This document shows, one piece after another, positions 56,957 to 64,000 of a stretch of 64,000 bases of DNA. How positions within the stretch are numbered: position 1 is the stretch's first letter; every line of letters starts with the position of its first letter. The translations under genes were made by a program, and so were the position numbers. Origin of the DNA: Paenibacillus_S sp043945595. GTDB taxonomy: Bacteria; Bacillota; Bacilli; Paenibacillales; NBRC-103111. Under the pieces are notes generated by a model. That model was not told the DNA's origin, searched no databases, and saw only the letters and a program-made list of their open reading frames with translations. Where the stretch lies: NCBI RefSeq assembly GCF_043945595.1, contig NZ_JBIFNP010000001.1, forward strand, positions 5,394,001 to 5,458,000, read 5' to 3'.

Positions 56957-57681
56957 TCAATCCCCGAGCCCGGCTCCTTGACCGCTCCACCGGAATTGAA
57001 GGCTTTTCAGCTCCAGCGGAATGCCGGAAGTAACCAGGAAAACCTGCTCGGCCTCGCAGGCCAACCGCTGGTTCATCCATCCGGAGACATCGCGGAACTG
57101 GCGGCCGAGCTTATACTCTGGCACCAGTCCGTATCCCACTTCGTTGGTGACCAGCAGTAAATGGCGCCCTGAATCCGTATACTGCCTGCAGGCGGCCGTC
57201 AATTCTTCGATTTTGTCCATCAGCCGTTTTTCCACATCCGCTTCCTGCTCCCAGCGCAGCAGCCAATTCGTCAGCCATAGCGTCAAACAATCGACCAGCA
57301 CGACAGCATCGCTGTCTGTCATGGAAGCTCCGATGCTTTCCAATACCTGCATCTCGGTCTGAAAGTTTCCGCTCGGCTCCGAGGAGGGCTGTTCGGCCGT
57401 TATAGCCGCCGTTTCCCGGGATTCCGGCGCATCGGCGAACGGCCTGTACCCCAAAGCGATAAAACCTGCGCCAGCTCAAAGGGCTCCTCTACCGTACTCC
57501 AGCGAAAAGATCTATCTTCACGGTGACGGCGGTGAAGGCCGATTCGCTCCCGCATCTCGTCATCATAGGCTTGCGCCGTCGCAATATATGCCCCTTGGGA
57601 CCCAAGCCGAGCGGCATAACGCTCCGCAAAGGAGCTCTTGCCGCTTCTGGCGCCGCCAGTAATGAGTATTAGCACTTTCAT
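56957..57681 (-). CDS. cobU: Adenosylcobinamide kinase/guanylyltransferase, frameshifted
   Basis: Phosphorylates adenosylcobinamide and then adds GMP, the entry step for salvaged cobinamide. The P-loop GGARSGKSSFAE is at residues 9-20 from ATG 57681, and VLVDCLTLWLTNWL and LLVTNEVGYGLVPE are family motifs. The frame breaks at FELAQV; the second continues LGYRPFADAPESRET. Adding one T in the run at 57461-57464 gives QVFIALGYRPF and 241 residues. This is longer than the usual 180-190 because of an insert around residues 70-105 that is rich in Ser, Glu and Pro. Confidence 0.9.
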
Positions 57682-57984
57682 GCCTCCTTTCTTCTTTTTC
57701 TATTTTTCTAAATGGAAGATTTCCAACGAGCCACATATAAAATATTCCAATTCAACGCTGCTTCCATGACCATGACCCGAAACCGTAAGCGGCAGCGTTT
57801 CTTCCCGTTCGTTCGGAATGAAAACTTCTTGCGATTGTCATATTCACATTTTATGAAAGTGAACCATTCTGAGACGCTAAAATGGAAAGCGCCTGCCGCA
57901 AGCCGCTGCAGACGCTCCTTTCCTGCTCGAAGCGCTATGTACTTTCTTTGTTTACATGATCGTGATGTGCCGCAGACATGCCTG
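57682..57984. other. Gene-free stretch upstream of cobU
   Basis: No gene is supported here. The plus-strand frame from 57712 lacks a ribosome binding site and recognisable motifs. No terminator is evident, so cobT and cobU may share one transcript. Confidence 0.4.
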
Positions 57985-58222
57985 GGTGTCTTTATGTTCA
58001 TACCTGCTATGCTGCATCCGCGCCTAGGCATCCTTTATATTCTATCTGCCTTACTACATATGCACCTAGGCGCTCTCTATGCTCATACCTATCTGCTCCA
58101 TCTGCATATAGACGCTCTCTATGCACATGCGTGCCTAGACATTCGCTATGTTCTACCTATCTTGCCGCATCCGGCCAGGCACTCTCAATGTCATTCCTGC
58201 CATGATGCATCCGTGCCTAAGC
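57985..58222. repeat. Degenerate 42-bp tandem repeat array
   Basis: Units begin with GGC/GAC and end with CCTA: 57985-58026, 58027-58068 and 58069-58110 are 42 bases each, followed by shorter 58111-58137 (27) and 58138-58177 (40), then 58178-58219 (42). On the plus strand the units read as a 14-residue pattern (LGALYAHTYLLHLH). The last unit ends exactly on the cobT stop codon (TAG on the minus strand). Confidence 0.75.
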
Positions 58223-59275
58223 ATCCAATGCCTTGCTGATGCCGGCATTCGCAAATGTGGCCATCTCCCGCATAATTTTTACCGCCGCTTCGATGAGCGG
58301 AAAAGCGAGCACGGCGCCTGTCCCTTCCCCAAGCCGCATATCCATGCGCAGCATCGGGGAGATACCGACCGCCTCAAGCAGCAGGGCATGCCCCTGCTCC
58401 TGCGACAGGTGCGAGGCGATCATGTAGGATGCGCTGTGCGGAGCAATCCGGCTCGCCAGCAGCGCTGCCGCGGAGGAAATGAACCCGTCGATGACGACGG
58501 GGCAGCGGTTCAGCGCGGCGCCGAGAATGACGCCCGTCAAGCCGGCGATTTCCAGCCCGCCTACCTTCGCCAGCACATCGAGGGGCCGGCCCGCATCGGG
58601 ACGGTTCCGCTCAATGGCGCGCTCAATGACCGCCTGCTTATGCCGCAGACGGTCATCGTCGATTCCCGTCCCGCGTCCGACGGTAATGCCGACCTCCGTC
58701 CCCGTCAGTACGGCGAGAATAGCCGAGCTTGGCGTCGTATTGCCTATCCCCATTTCCCCTGTGGCAAAAAGCGAATAGCCTTGATCTACAAGCTCTTGAA
58801 CGACCTGTACGCCGACCAGAATGGCATCAACCGCCTCATGCTCGGTCATGGCGGGCTCAACGGCCATGTTGCGCGTTCCTTTGCGTATCTTGCGCGAAAC
58901 CAGCTGCGGATGCTCCAAATCGGCATTGACGCCGATATCCACGCATACGACTTCCGCTCCCGTATGGCGCGCCAATACGTTTACCGCAGCTCCGCCGTTC
59001 AAGAAATTCAGCACCATCTGCGGTGTCACTTCCGCAGGAAAAGCGCTGACTCCCTCCTCGCAAACGCCGTGATCCCCGGCCATCACGATGACTGCTTTTT
59101 TGCCCGGCTCCGGTATCGTCTTACCGCTCATGCCGGCCAGCTGGCGGGCTACCTCTTCAAGCTTCCCGAGGCTTCCCGGCGGCTTGGTCAACGAATCCAG
59201 ATGACGGCCTGCCGCCTCTGCTGCTCCTTGATCAAGCGGTTGAATCTCCGATACGATTTGCTCCAACGATTTCAT
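58217..59275 (-). CDS. cobT: Nicotinate-nucleotide--dimethylbenzimidazole phosphoribosyltransferase
   Basis: Makes alpha-ribazole phosphate from nicotinate mononucleotide and a lower-ligand base. It has 352 residues from ATG 59275. Signature segments are DSLTKPPGSLGKLEEVARQL near the N-terminus, VIVMAGDHGVCEEGVSAFP, EMGIGNTTPSSA and the catalytic-Glu region DMRLGEGTGAVLAFPLIEAA near residue 320. The gene follows btuD by about 90 bases. Its 3' end runs into the 42-bp repeat array, the only large gap in the operon. Confidence 0.95.
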   Translation of the reverse strand: MKSLEQIVSEIQPLDQGAAEAAGRHLDSLTKPPGSLGKLEEVARQLAGMSGKTIPEPGKKAVIVMAGDHGVCEEGVSAFPAEVTPQMVLNFLNGGAAVNVLARHTGAEVVCVDIGVNADLEHPQLVSRKIRKGTRNMAVEPAMTEHEAVDAILVGVQVVQELVDQGYSLFATGEMGIGNTTPSSAILAVLTGTEVGITVGRGTGIDDDRLRHKQAVIERAIERNRPDAGRPLDVLAKVGGLEIAGLTGVILGAALNRCPVVIDGFISSAAALLASRIAPHSASYMIASHLSQEQGHALLLEAVGISPMLRMDMRLGEGTGAVLAFPLIEAAVKIMREMATFANAGISKALDA

Positions 59276-59366
59276 CCTTACTTATCCCCTCTCCTGCCAT
59301 GACGCAAGCCTTATCCATAAAAACGATACATGAAAAATATCATATCCAATCGAAACATTTCAGAGC

Positions 59367-60170
59367 TTACTCCGTCAGCGGACGCTTCGCCTGAAGCAGC
59401 AGCTGCGGAACCCCGGAAACCGGGTGCTCCAGCACAATGGGCATTGTCCCGTATACCCGCTCCAGCAGATCGGCCCGGATCACTTCATCCGGAGTTCCGG
59501 TCCCTTCCACGGCTCCGCCGTTAAGCAGCAGCAGACGCCCGCAATACTGCGCCGCCAAATTCAAATCATGCAGCACCGCGATGACCGTCAGCCCCGATTC
59601 CTGCTGCCACTGCCGGATCCATTCCATCATCTGCACCTGGTATCCGATATCCAGATACGTCGTCGGCTCGTCAAGCAGCAGAACGCTGGGCTCCTGCGCC
59701 ATCACCTTGCCCAGGGCAACCCGCTGCCGTTCCCCTCCGCTGAGCAGGCTGACGCTCCGGTGCTGCAGCTCCTCGAGCTGAAGCCGCTCGACAATCCCGT
59801 CGATCAGCGCCTCCGTACGGCTCCGTCCCTCGTCCCCAAGCCAATTCTGAAACGGAAAGCGGCCCATCTCGATCACCTCGCGAACGGTGAAATCGAGCGG
59901 AGGCAGCGCATCCTGCTGGAGCACCGCCATCCAGCGCGCGAGCGGCTTGCGAGGGTACCGGTGGGCCGGCTTGCCCTCCAGCAGCACAACGCCCTTCGTC
60001 GGCTTCATTACGCCCGACAGCAGCTTCAGCAGCGTCGACTTGCCGCTGCCGTTCGGGCCGATAATGCCGAAGCACTCGCCTGCGGCCACGGAGAAACTGA
60101 CCCCGTTCAACACCGGACCTGTCGAGTAGACCAGGCTTAAGCTGTCCGCATGAATCAATGCCTGTTCCAA
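59367..60170 (-). CDS. btuD: Cobalamin ABC transporter ATP-binding protein (BtuD-like)
   Basis: ATPase of the corrinoid importer. It has 267 residues if TTG 60170 is the start, ten bases after GGAGG; the frame is open to 60260 without a better signal. Walker A is GPNGSGKSTL, the signature is LLSGGERQRVALG, Walker B is VLLLDEPTTYLD and the switch His is in AVLHDLNLA. It belongs to the FepC/BtuD group. The B12 riboswitch and cob genes make corrinoid the likely substrate. Confidence 0.9.
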   Translation of the reverse strand: MEQALIHADSLSLVYSTGPVLNGVSFSVAAGECFGIIGPNGSGKSTLLKLLSGVMKPTKGVVLLEGKPAHRYPRKPLARWMAVLQQDALPPLDFTVREVIEMGRFPFQNWLGDEGRSRTEALIDGIVERLQLEELQHRSVSLLSGGERQRVALGKVMAQEPSVLLLDEPTTYLDIGYQVQMMEWIRQWQQESGLTVIAVLHDLNLAAQYCGRLLLLNGGAVEGTGTPDEVIRADLLERVYGTMPIVLEHPVSGVPQLLLQAKRPLTE

Positions 60171-60278
60171 CGGCTGCCTTCCTCCTTTCTCCCGCTTCGC
60201 GGAACCACCCGGTTGAGATCTGGGACACCCTTGCATATTTGCCGGTTCCCGGGCCTCCACCCTCCGCCATGCGGCACT

Positions 60279-61313
60279 TTAACCGGCCGTTTTCTTCTGC
60301 CGTCTTAATAAGTAGGCAAAGAACGGCGCCCCGAGCAGCGCCGTGACGACCCCGAGCGGAATCTCCATCGGGCTCAGCACGGTACGCGCCAGCGTATCGG
60401 CCCACAGTACGTACAGCGCCCCTCCAAGCAAAGAAAGAGGCAGCAGCAGCCGGTAATCCGCTCCTATCATCAAACGCAGCAAGTGAGGCACGATAAGCCC
60501 TACAAAGGCGACGACACCTGACACGGACACCGCAGCAGCCGTCACCAGCGTTGCGGCTATCAGCACGACCAGCTTTGTCCTCTCCACGTGTACACCCAGA
60601 TGTGCCGCCTGCCGCTCGCCCAAAGCGAACAAGTTCATCGAGCGGCCATAGCCGAGCAGAATCAGCGCCCCGACAGCCAAATACGGCAGCATCACGCCGG
60701 AATACGCCCAGCCCCGGAGCGCTAAACTGCCCATCAGCCAGAAGACGATCTCATTGACGACCTGCTTCGACATAGCCACCATCAGAGACACGAAGGAGCC
60801 GAGGAAAGCCTGCATCACGACACCGGATAAAATCACCGTTTCCCGCTGCAGCTTGCCGTCCGAACGGGCCAGCGCGATGACAATGACCAGCGAGATACCG
60901 CCCGTCACAAAAGCCACTACAGGCACCGACCAAGAGCCGAGCAATGCGAACTGCAGCCCGGTCAGAATCAAAAAGGACGCCCCCACCGCGGCTCCAGACG
61001 AAACGCCGAGCGTATAAGGGCTCGCCAGCGGGTTGCGCAGCACCCCCTGGAAGGCGGCTCCGGCGATGCCGAGCGAAGCGCCGACACAGATTGCAAGCAC
61101 GACGCGCGGCAGCCGCACGCGCCATATAATTTGATCCGCCGATGCCTGCCAATCCGGTGTCACATACCCGTGAATCCATGGCACATGATGGGCCAGAATT
61201 CCCCATACCTGCAGCAGGGGCAGCCGTACCGTACCGATCGATAAACTGAACGAAGCCGACAGCAGCAGGAGAAGGCAGCCGGCTCCGCCCCATAAACAGA
61301 GCTTCCGTCTCAT
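60279..61313 (-). CDS. btuC: Cobalamin ABC transporter permease (BtuC-like, FecCD family)
   Basis: Integral membrane permease of 344 residues with about ten helices. Typical segments are RLPRVVLAICVGASLGIAGA, PLASPYTLGVSSGAAVGASF, ATLVTAAAVSVSGVVAFVGL, IVPHLLRLMIGADYRLLLP and LGVVTALLGAPFFAYLLRR. Its ATG (61313) directly abuts the restored btuF stop at 61314-61316, a sign of coupling. It works with btuF and btuD. Confidence 0.93.
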   Translation of the reverse strand: MRRKLCLWGGAGCLLLLLSASFSLSIGTVRLPLLQVWGILAHHVPWIHGYVTPDWQASADQIIWRVRLPRVVLAICVGASLGIAGAAFQGVLRNPLASPYTLGVSSGAAVGASFLILTGLQFALLGSWSVPVVAFVTGGISLVIVIALARSDGKLQRETVILSGVVMQAFLGSFVSLMVAMSKQVVNEIVFWLMGSLALRGWAYSGVMLPYLAVGALILLGYGRSMNLFALGERQAAHLGVHVERTKLVVLIAATLVTAAAVSVSGVVAFVGLIVPHLLRLMIGADYRLLLPLSLLGGALYVLWADTLARTVLSPMEIPLGVVTALLGAPFFAYLLRRQKKTAG

Positions 61314-62364
61314 CTACTTCACCAGCTCGGGATAGATTCCTTTAGCGACCTCCAGTAAGCCCTGTGTAATCCGCCGGTCCCGGACGGCTGATCAAATTTT
61401 GATCCAGCCCGACCAGCCGGTTGTTTTTAATCGCATCGATGCCCGCCCAGCTGCTGCGCTCCCTAATGATTTGATCCATCGTTTTTTTGGATTTCTCATC
61501 AATTAAATTATTCGGGTATAAAATGACTTGGGGATTGTCGGCAATGATTTGCTCCTCATTCATTTGGGCAAAGCCCTTCACATTGGAAGCGACATTGATC
61601 CCTCCGGAGAGCGTGATCAGCTCGTCCATAAACTCTCCCTTGCCGACCGTCCAGCCCGGCGAAAATTCAATCAGCACCCGCTTTTTCTGCTCCGGCTTCA
61701 AATCCTTCACGGCATCGGTCACCTTCTGCAGGTCGGCCTTCATGCCGGCAACGAGCTTCTCCGCCTGCTCCTGCTTGTCGAACAGCTGCCCGAAGATCAG
61801 GATGTTGTTCATTACATCCTCCACCGTCTTCGGATCTACCTTGAACACATTCACCTGAAGGCTGCGCAGCTTATCCACTACCGGCACAGGCAGCGACACG
61901 CCGGACAGCACGACGTCCGCATTCGCGGCAATCAACGCTTCCTCGTTCGGCTTGACGATGCTCCCCATCTTCGGCTTGCCTGCCGCCTCCGCAGGATAAT
62001 CGTCGTAATCGGAGACGCCGACAACTTTGTCTCCCAGCCCTAGAGCAAACAGCGTTTCCGTCTCGCTCGGCGATACCGAAACGATGCGCGCCGGAGCTTT
62101 AGCGAACGTGAACTCTTGTCCCGTCGCATCCTTGACTTTAAAAGGATACACTGTCGCCTTGGCTCCGGCGGACGCCCCCGTCCCCGCTTGCCCACCTGTA
62201 TTGGCGCCTGCGCCCGCTTTAGGGGGATCGGCCAAATCGCCCGCTCCCGGCGTTTTCGGCTTCTCGCCGCAGCCTGCAAGACTCCATGCCAGCGTCAGCC
62301 CCAGAAGCGCCGCAGCCCCTTTACGCAGCCACCGCTTCCCTGTTGTTTCCCGTGTTGCCTTCAT
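61314..62364 (-). CDS. btuF: Cobalamin-binding ABC lipoprotein (BtuF-like), frameshifted at its end
   Basis: Extracellular binding lipoprotein of the Fe-siderophore/B12 class. The signal peptide has lipobox LAGC (Cys32), followed by a Gly/Ala-rich linker (38-70). The binding domain begins RIVSVSPSETETLFALGLGD and includes VGVSDYDDYP and GSIVKPNEEALIAA. The open frame ends in DYTGLTGGR; removing one base at 61371-61377 gives ISRPGPRITQGLLEVAKGIY to PELVK with TAG at 61314, total 349 residues. It is the first gene after the B12 riboswitch. Confidence 0.9.
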
Positions 62365-62397
62365 TATTCCGCACTCCTATCGATCATGGTTTGCCAA

Positions 62398-62439
62398 ACA
62401 AAAAAACCTTCGTTCCTTTTCGGCGAAAAGAAACCAAGG
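62398..62439 (-). terminator. Expression-platform terminator of the B12 riboswitch
   Basis: On the minus strand CCTTGGTTTCTTTT pairs with AAAAGGAACGAAGG around CGCCG and is followed by TTTTTTTG. It lies between the aptamer and btuF. Confidence 0.8.
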
Positions 62440-62529
62440 GCATAACGACCTCCAATGGCCGTCCTGCCTGAACAGACAGAGCAACCATTGGCTCGCGACG
62501 CTCCTTTTTCCTCGAAAGGGGACAGTCTT

Positions 62530-62715
62530 CGTTCGTACAGGCAGGTCTCCTGACTTATGGGGAGCTGCAGACTTCCTCGCCTTCCCGCTGAAGTAAGAGC
62601 AGTGGCTTCCTGAGGGTCATCCCCAATAACAGTGGCGGGACCGTGCCGGATTCGTACCGGCTTCCCTTTTAACTTGAATCGCATCTCGTATGCGAATAAG
62701 CACCTGTTCGATGTA
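62530..62715 (-). promoter_or_regulatory. Cobalamin riboswitch
   Basis: On the minus strand the leader shows GGGAAGCCGGT, CGAATCCGGCACGGTCCCGC, CACTGT, then GAGGAAGTC and the B12 box GTCAGGAGACCTGCC. These are the conserved elements in the right order. High adenosylcobalamin should end transcription at the terminator before btuF and so shut down the transport and assembly genes downstream. Confidence 0.95.
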
Positions 62716-62747
62716 TGAAATGAGACAAGCCGCCCGAGCGGCTCAGT

Positions 62748-63272
62748 CTATTTTTGCGCGATCACTTTGATCACTTGCATGACTTTATCCTGATTCTTCG
62801 CGTTTGCCGGAACGAAGGCGACCAGGTCCTTGCCGTTCAGCTTCAATTCCGTAAACCATTTGGTCTGCTCCAGCGGAATGCCGTACAAATGCTTTTCCGT
62901 CTTTCCGTCCACCGGAAGCTCCAGCACGCCTGATGGGAAGTCCTCCTGCTTCGCAATGTTGTCGAGGCTGACGTATCCTCCCTGCTTGCCTATCACATTG
63001 AACTGCTCCGCCGGAACGATGATAATCCCGTTATCTCCTGCAGCTATTTCCACAATCAGCTTTTCCATAGAGAACACAGGTACGGTCAATACGCTCACCG
63101 TCGGCGCCTGCCCTACCTTCGCTTGGAGCGCGGCCTGCAGCTTATCTCCTACTTCGTTAGGTACCCCGTTCTGCCCCATCATAAAAATAGGCACGTCCGC
63201 TTTCGGGTCATTCCCGCAGCCGGCCAGCGCCAGCATCAACAGCATGAAGATCAGCAGCCATTTCCCTCTCAT
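62748..63272 (-). CDS. Hypothetical lipoprotein
   Basis: A 174-residue secreted lipoprotein with a signal peptide and lipobox ALAGC (Cys19), start ATG 63272 after AGGAGAGGG. The mature part contains VPIFMMGQNGVPNEVGDKLQ and IIIVPAEQFNVIGKQGGYVS, a short alpha/beta pattern, but I do not recognise a family. It lies upstream of the B12 riboswitch on the same strand, so it is not under that switch, yet its position suggests a possible surface role near the corrinoid importer. Confidence 0.75.
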   Translation of the reverse strand: MRGKWLLIFMLLMLALAGCGNDPKADVPIFMMGQNGVPNEVGDKLQAALQAKVGQAPTVSVLTVPVFSMEKLIVEIAAGDNGIIIVPAEQFNVIGKQGGYVSLDNIAKQEDFPSGVLELPVDGKTEKHLYGIPLEQTKWFTELKLNGKDLVAFVPANAKNQDKVMQVIKVIAQK

Positions 63273-63344
63273 AGTCCCTCTCCTATCTGATGAAAAACAC
63301 TATACTATCAGCCACCATCATATCATAAGTGAGAGCGCTCTTTC

Positions 63345-63376
63345 AAAAAAAAGAAGAACCGCATTAACGGTTCCTC
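63345..63376 (-). terminator. Terminator of Spo0E-like gene
   Basis: On the minus strand GAGGAACCG pairs with CGGTTCTTC around TTAATG and is followed by eight T. The stem overlaps the stop codon at 63364. Confidence 0.85.
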
Positions 63377-63630
63377 TTGTTACGGTTCATATATTCATTG
63401 ATCTTCAAGTCAAGCATCATGCTGATCTCCACAACTTCAGAAGAGGTTAAGCTTTTGTCTATCTGGACCCGCTTTTCTAATTCCATTCGCAATTGATAAA
63501 TCTCTTCTTCTAAAGATAAGGCAGAAGATGATTGCTTCTTTTTCCCAAAAATCCACTTGGCCTGTTGATCCTTCTCGCGAACCCAACCCATATTCAAATA
63601 CTGCCGAAGCTGATATTCCGGAAAAGCCAT
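63364..63630 (-). CDS. Spo0E-like aspartyl-phosphate phosphatase
   Basis: An 88-residue protein from ATG 63630 (AAGGAGGG upstream). The C-terminal half (about 42-84) resembles the Spo0E family: an amphipathic helix, a loop and a second helix with the pattern LTSSEVVEISMMLDLKINEY, matching the conserved SxxLD of Spo0E. Such proteins take phosphate from Spo0A and delay sporulation. The N-terminal 35 residues (NMGWVREKDQQAKWIFGKKK) are not part of that family and may be an added module. Target is inferred. Confidence 0.7.
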   Translation of the reverse strand: MAFPEYQLRQYLNMGWVREKDQQAKWIFGKKKQSSSALSLEEEIYQLRMELEKRVQIDKSLTSSEVVEISMMLDLKINEYMNRNKRNR

Positions 63631-63758
63631 TTGTCATCCCTCCTTAACCACGTATCTTTAGACAAGATCGTTTCATAGAAATAAAAATTCATGAAATATT
63701 TCTTTACTATAAAGATACCAGCTTTTTCCGAGGTTGCAAATGACTACTTTTGTCGAAT

Positions 63759-64000
63759 TTACAGTTTTTGTATAAATTTACCGATCCGTTCGATCGCCTC
63801 GATCAATTGAGTGACGGAAGTCGCGTAGGAACAGCGTACAAAGCCTTCTCCACCCAGCCCGAACACGTTGCCCGGCACTGCCGCAACCTTCGCTTCATAC
63901 AGCAGCCGTTGAGCAAATTCCTCCGAGGTGAGCCCTGTGGAAGCAATCGAAGGAAACGCATAAAATGCGCCTTGAGGCTCGTGGCAGGTTAAGCCGATTT
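63759..64000 (-). CDS. Class I/II aminotransferase (C-terminal part; start outside window)
   Basis: The last 80 residues of a PLP aminotransferase run from the right edge to TAA at 63759-63761. Visible segments are EPQGAFYAFPSIASTGLTSE, LYEAKVAAVPGNVFGLGGEG and FVRCSYATSVTQLIEAIERI, typical for the C-terminal domain of aspartate-type aminotransferases (YugH/PatA-like), including the conserved Arg of FVRCSYA that binds the substrate carboxylate. The PLP lysine lies outside the window. It is in the same broad family as the gene at 47320-48501 but is not a near copy. Confidence 0.85.
   Translation of the reverse strand, partial: IGLTCHEPQGAFYAFPSIASTGLTSEEFAQRLLYEAKVAAVPGNVFGLGGEGFVRCSYATSVTQLIEAIERIGKFIQKL

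Noticed and set aside
57985..58222. CRISPR array
   Set aside because: The units are contiguous and degenerate over their whole length, with no separate constant repeat and variable spacer, and no cas genes are near.
1..64000. tRNA or rRNA genes
   Set aside because: I looked for rRNA-like and tRNA-like segments in the gaps and saw none that I could support; only leader RNAs (T-box, SAM-I, cobalamin) are evident.

Overview
The window looks like chromosomal DNA of a Paenibacillaceae-type endospore-forming Firmicute. The evidence is Gram-positive ribosome binding sites, T-box, SAM-I and cobalamin riboswitches in Bacillus-like contexts, ytxC next to thrS, a Spo0E-like protein, YesM/YesN-type sensor-regulator genes, a futalosine-pathway menaquinone gene (mqnC) and mid-range GC. 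Most genes lie on the minus strand.

Layout. 1-3.9 kb: histidine kinase, OmpR-type regulator and HtrA protease. 4.0-4.9 kb: a gene-free block of repeated hairpins. 4.9-14.9 kb: housekeeping genes (YugN-like, ammonium transporter, Fur-box flavodoxin, 3D-domain wall protein, T-box-controlled thrS, ytxC, diguanylate cyclase, mqnC). 15.1-18.7 kb: metA-metI-metC under a SAM-I riboswitch. 19-25.3 kb: corA, uspA, an HRDC protein, ilvD and small proteins. 25.4-27.1 kb: a complete IS1182-type element with 9-bp target duplications, inserted in the last codons of a response regulator gene. 27.0-33.7 kb: a carbohydrate ABC importer (two permeases and a binding lipoprotein, no ATPase) with its two-component system. 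34-39.4 kb: MFS transporter, a siderophore-permease remnant, a methyltransferase, heme O synthase, a 5'-3' exonuclease and a second remnant. 39.5-46.9 kb: two sugar isomerase/epimerase-like TIM barrels, three Gfo/Idh/MocA oxidoreductases and two AraC regulators, probably a sugar or polyol catabolic locus. 47.3-50.0 kb: aminotransferase, M50 protease and ArsC/Spx-like protein. 50.3-62.7 kb: a cobalamin locus headed by a B12 riboswitch: btuF-btuC-btuD-cobT-cobU-cbiB-cobS-cobD/Q-pduO-rluD. It covers corrinoid uptake and lower-ligand assembly but has no corrin-ring genes in view, so it fits cobinamide salvage. 62.7-64 kb: a lipoprotein, a Spo0E-like protein and the end of an aminotransferase.

About seventeen genes carry single-base frameshifts or in-frame stops, including the normally essential thrS. 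Many, though not all, indels sit in short homopolymers. Most are probably sequence errors, but the sugar-uptake locus has a denser set of lesions plus the IS and may be truly decaying. I give such genes their full reconstructed extent and mark the break.

The most unusual items are: a repeat block whose two hairpin copies differ by compensatory base-pair changes; a 60-bp element present three times between genes; a 42-bp tandem array running into the cobT stop codon; a single frame joining CobD to CobQ through a four-times repeated 15-residue linker; and the IS that replaces a regulator's C-terminus while the original gene end is still readable on its far side.
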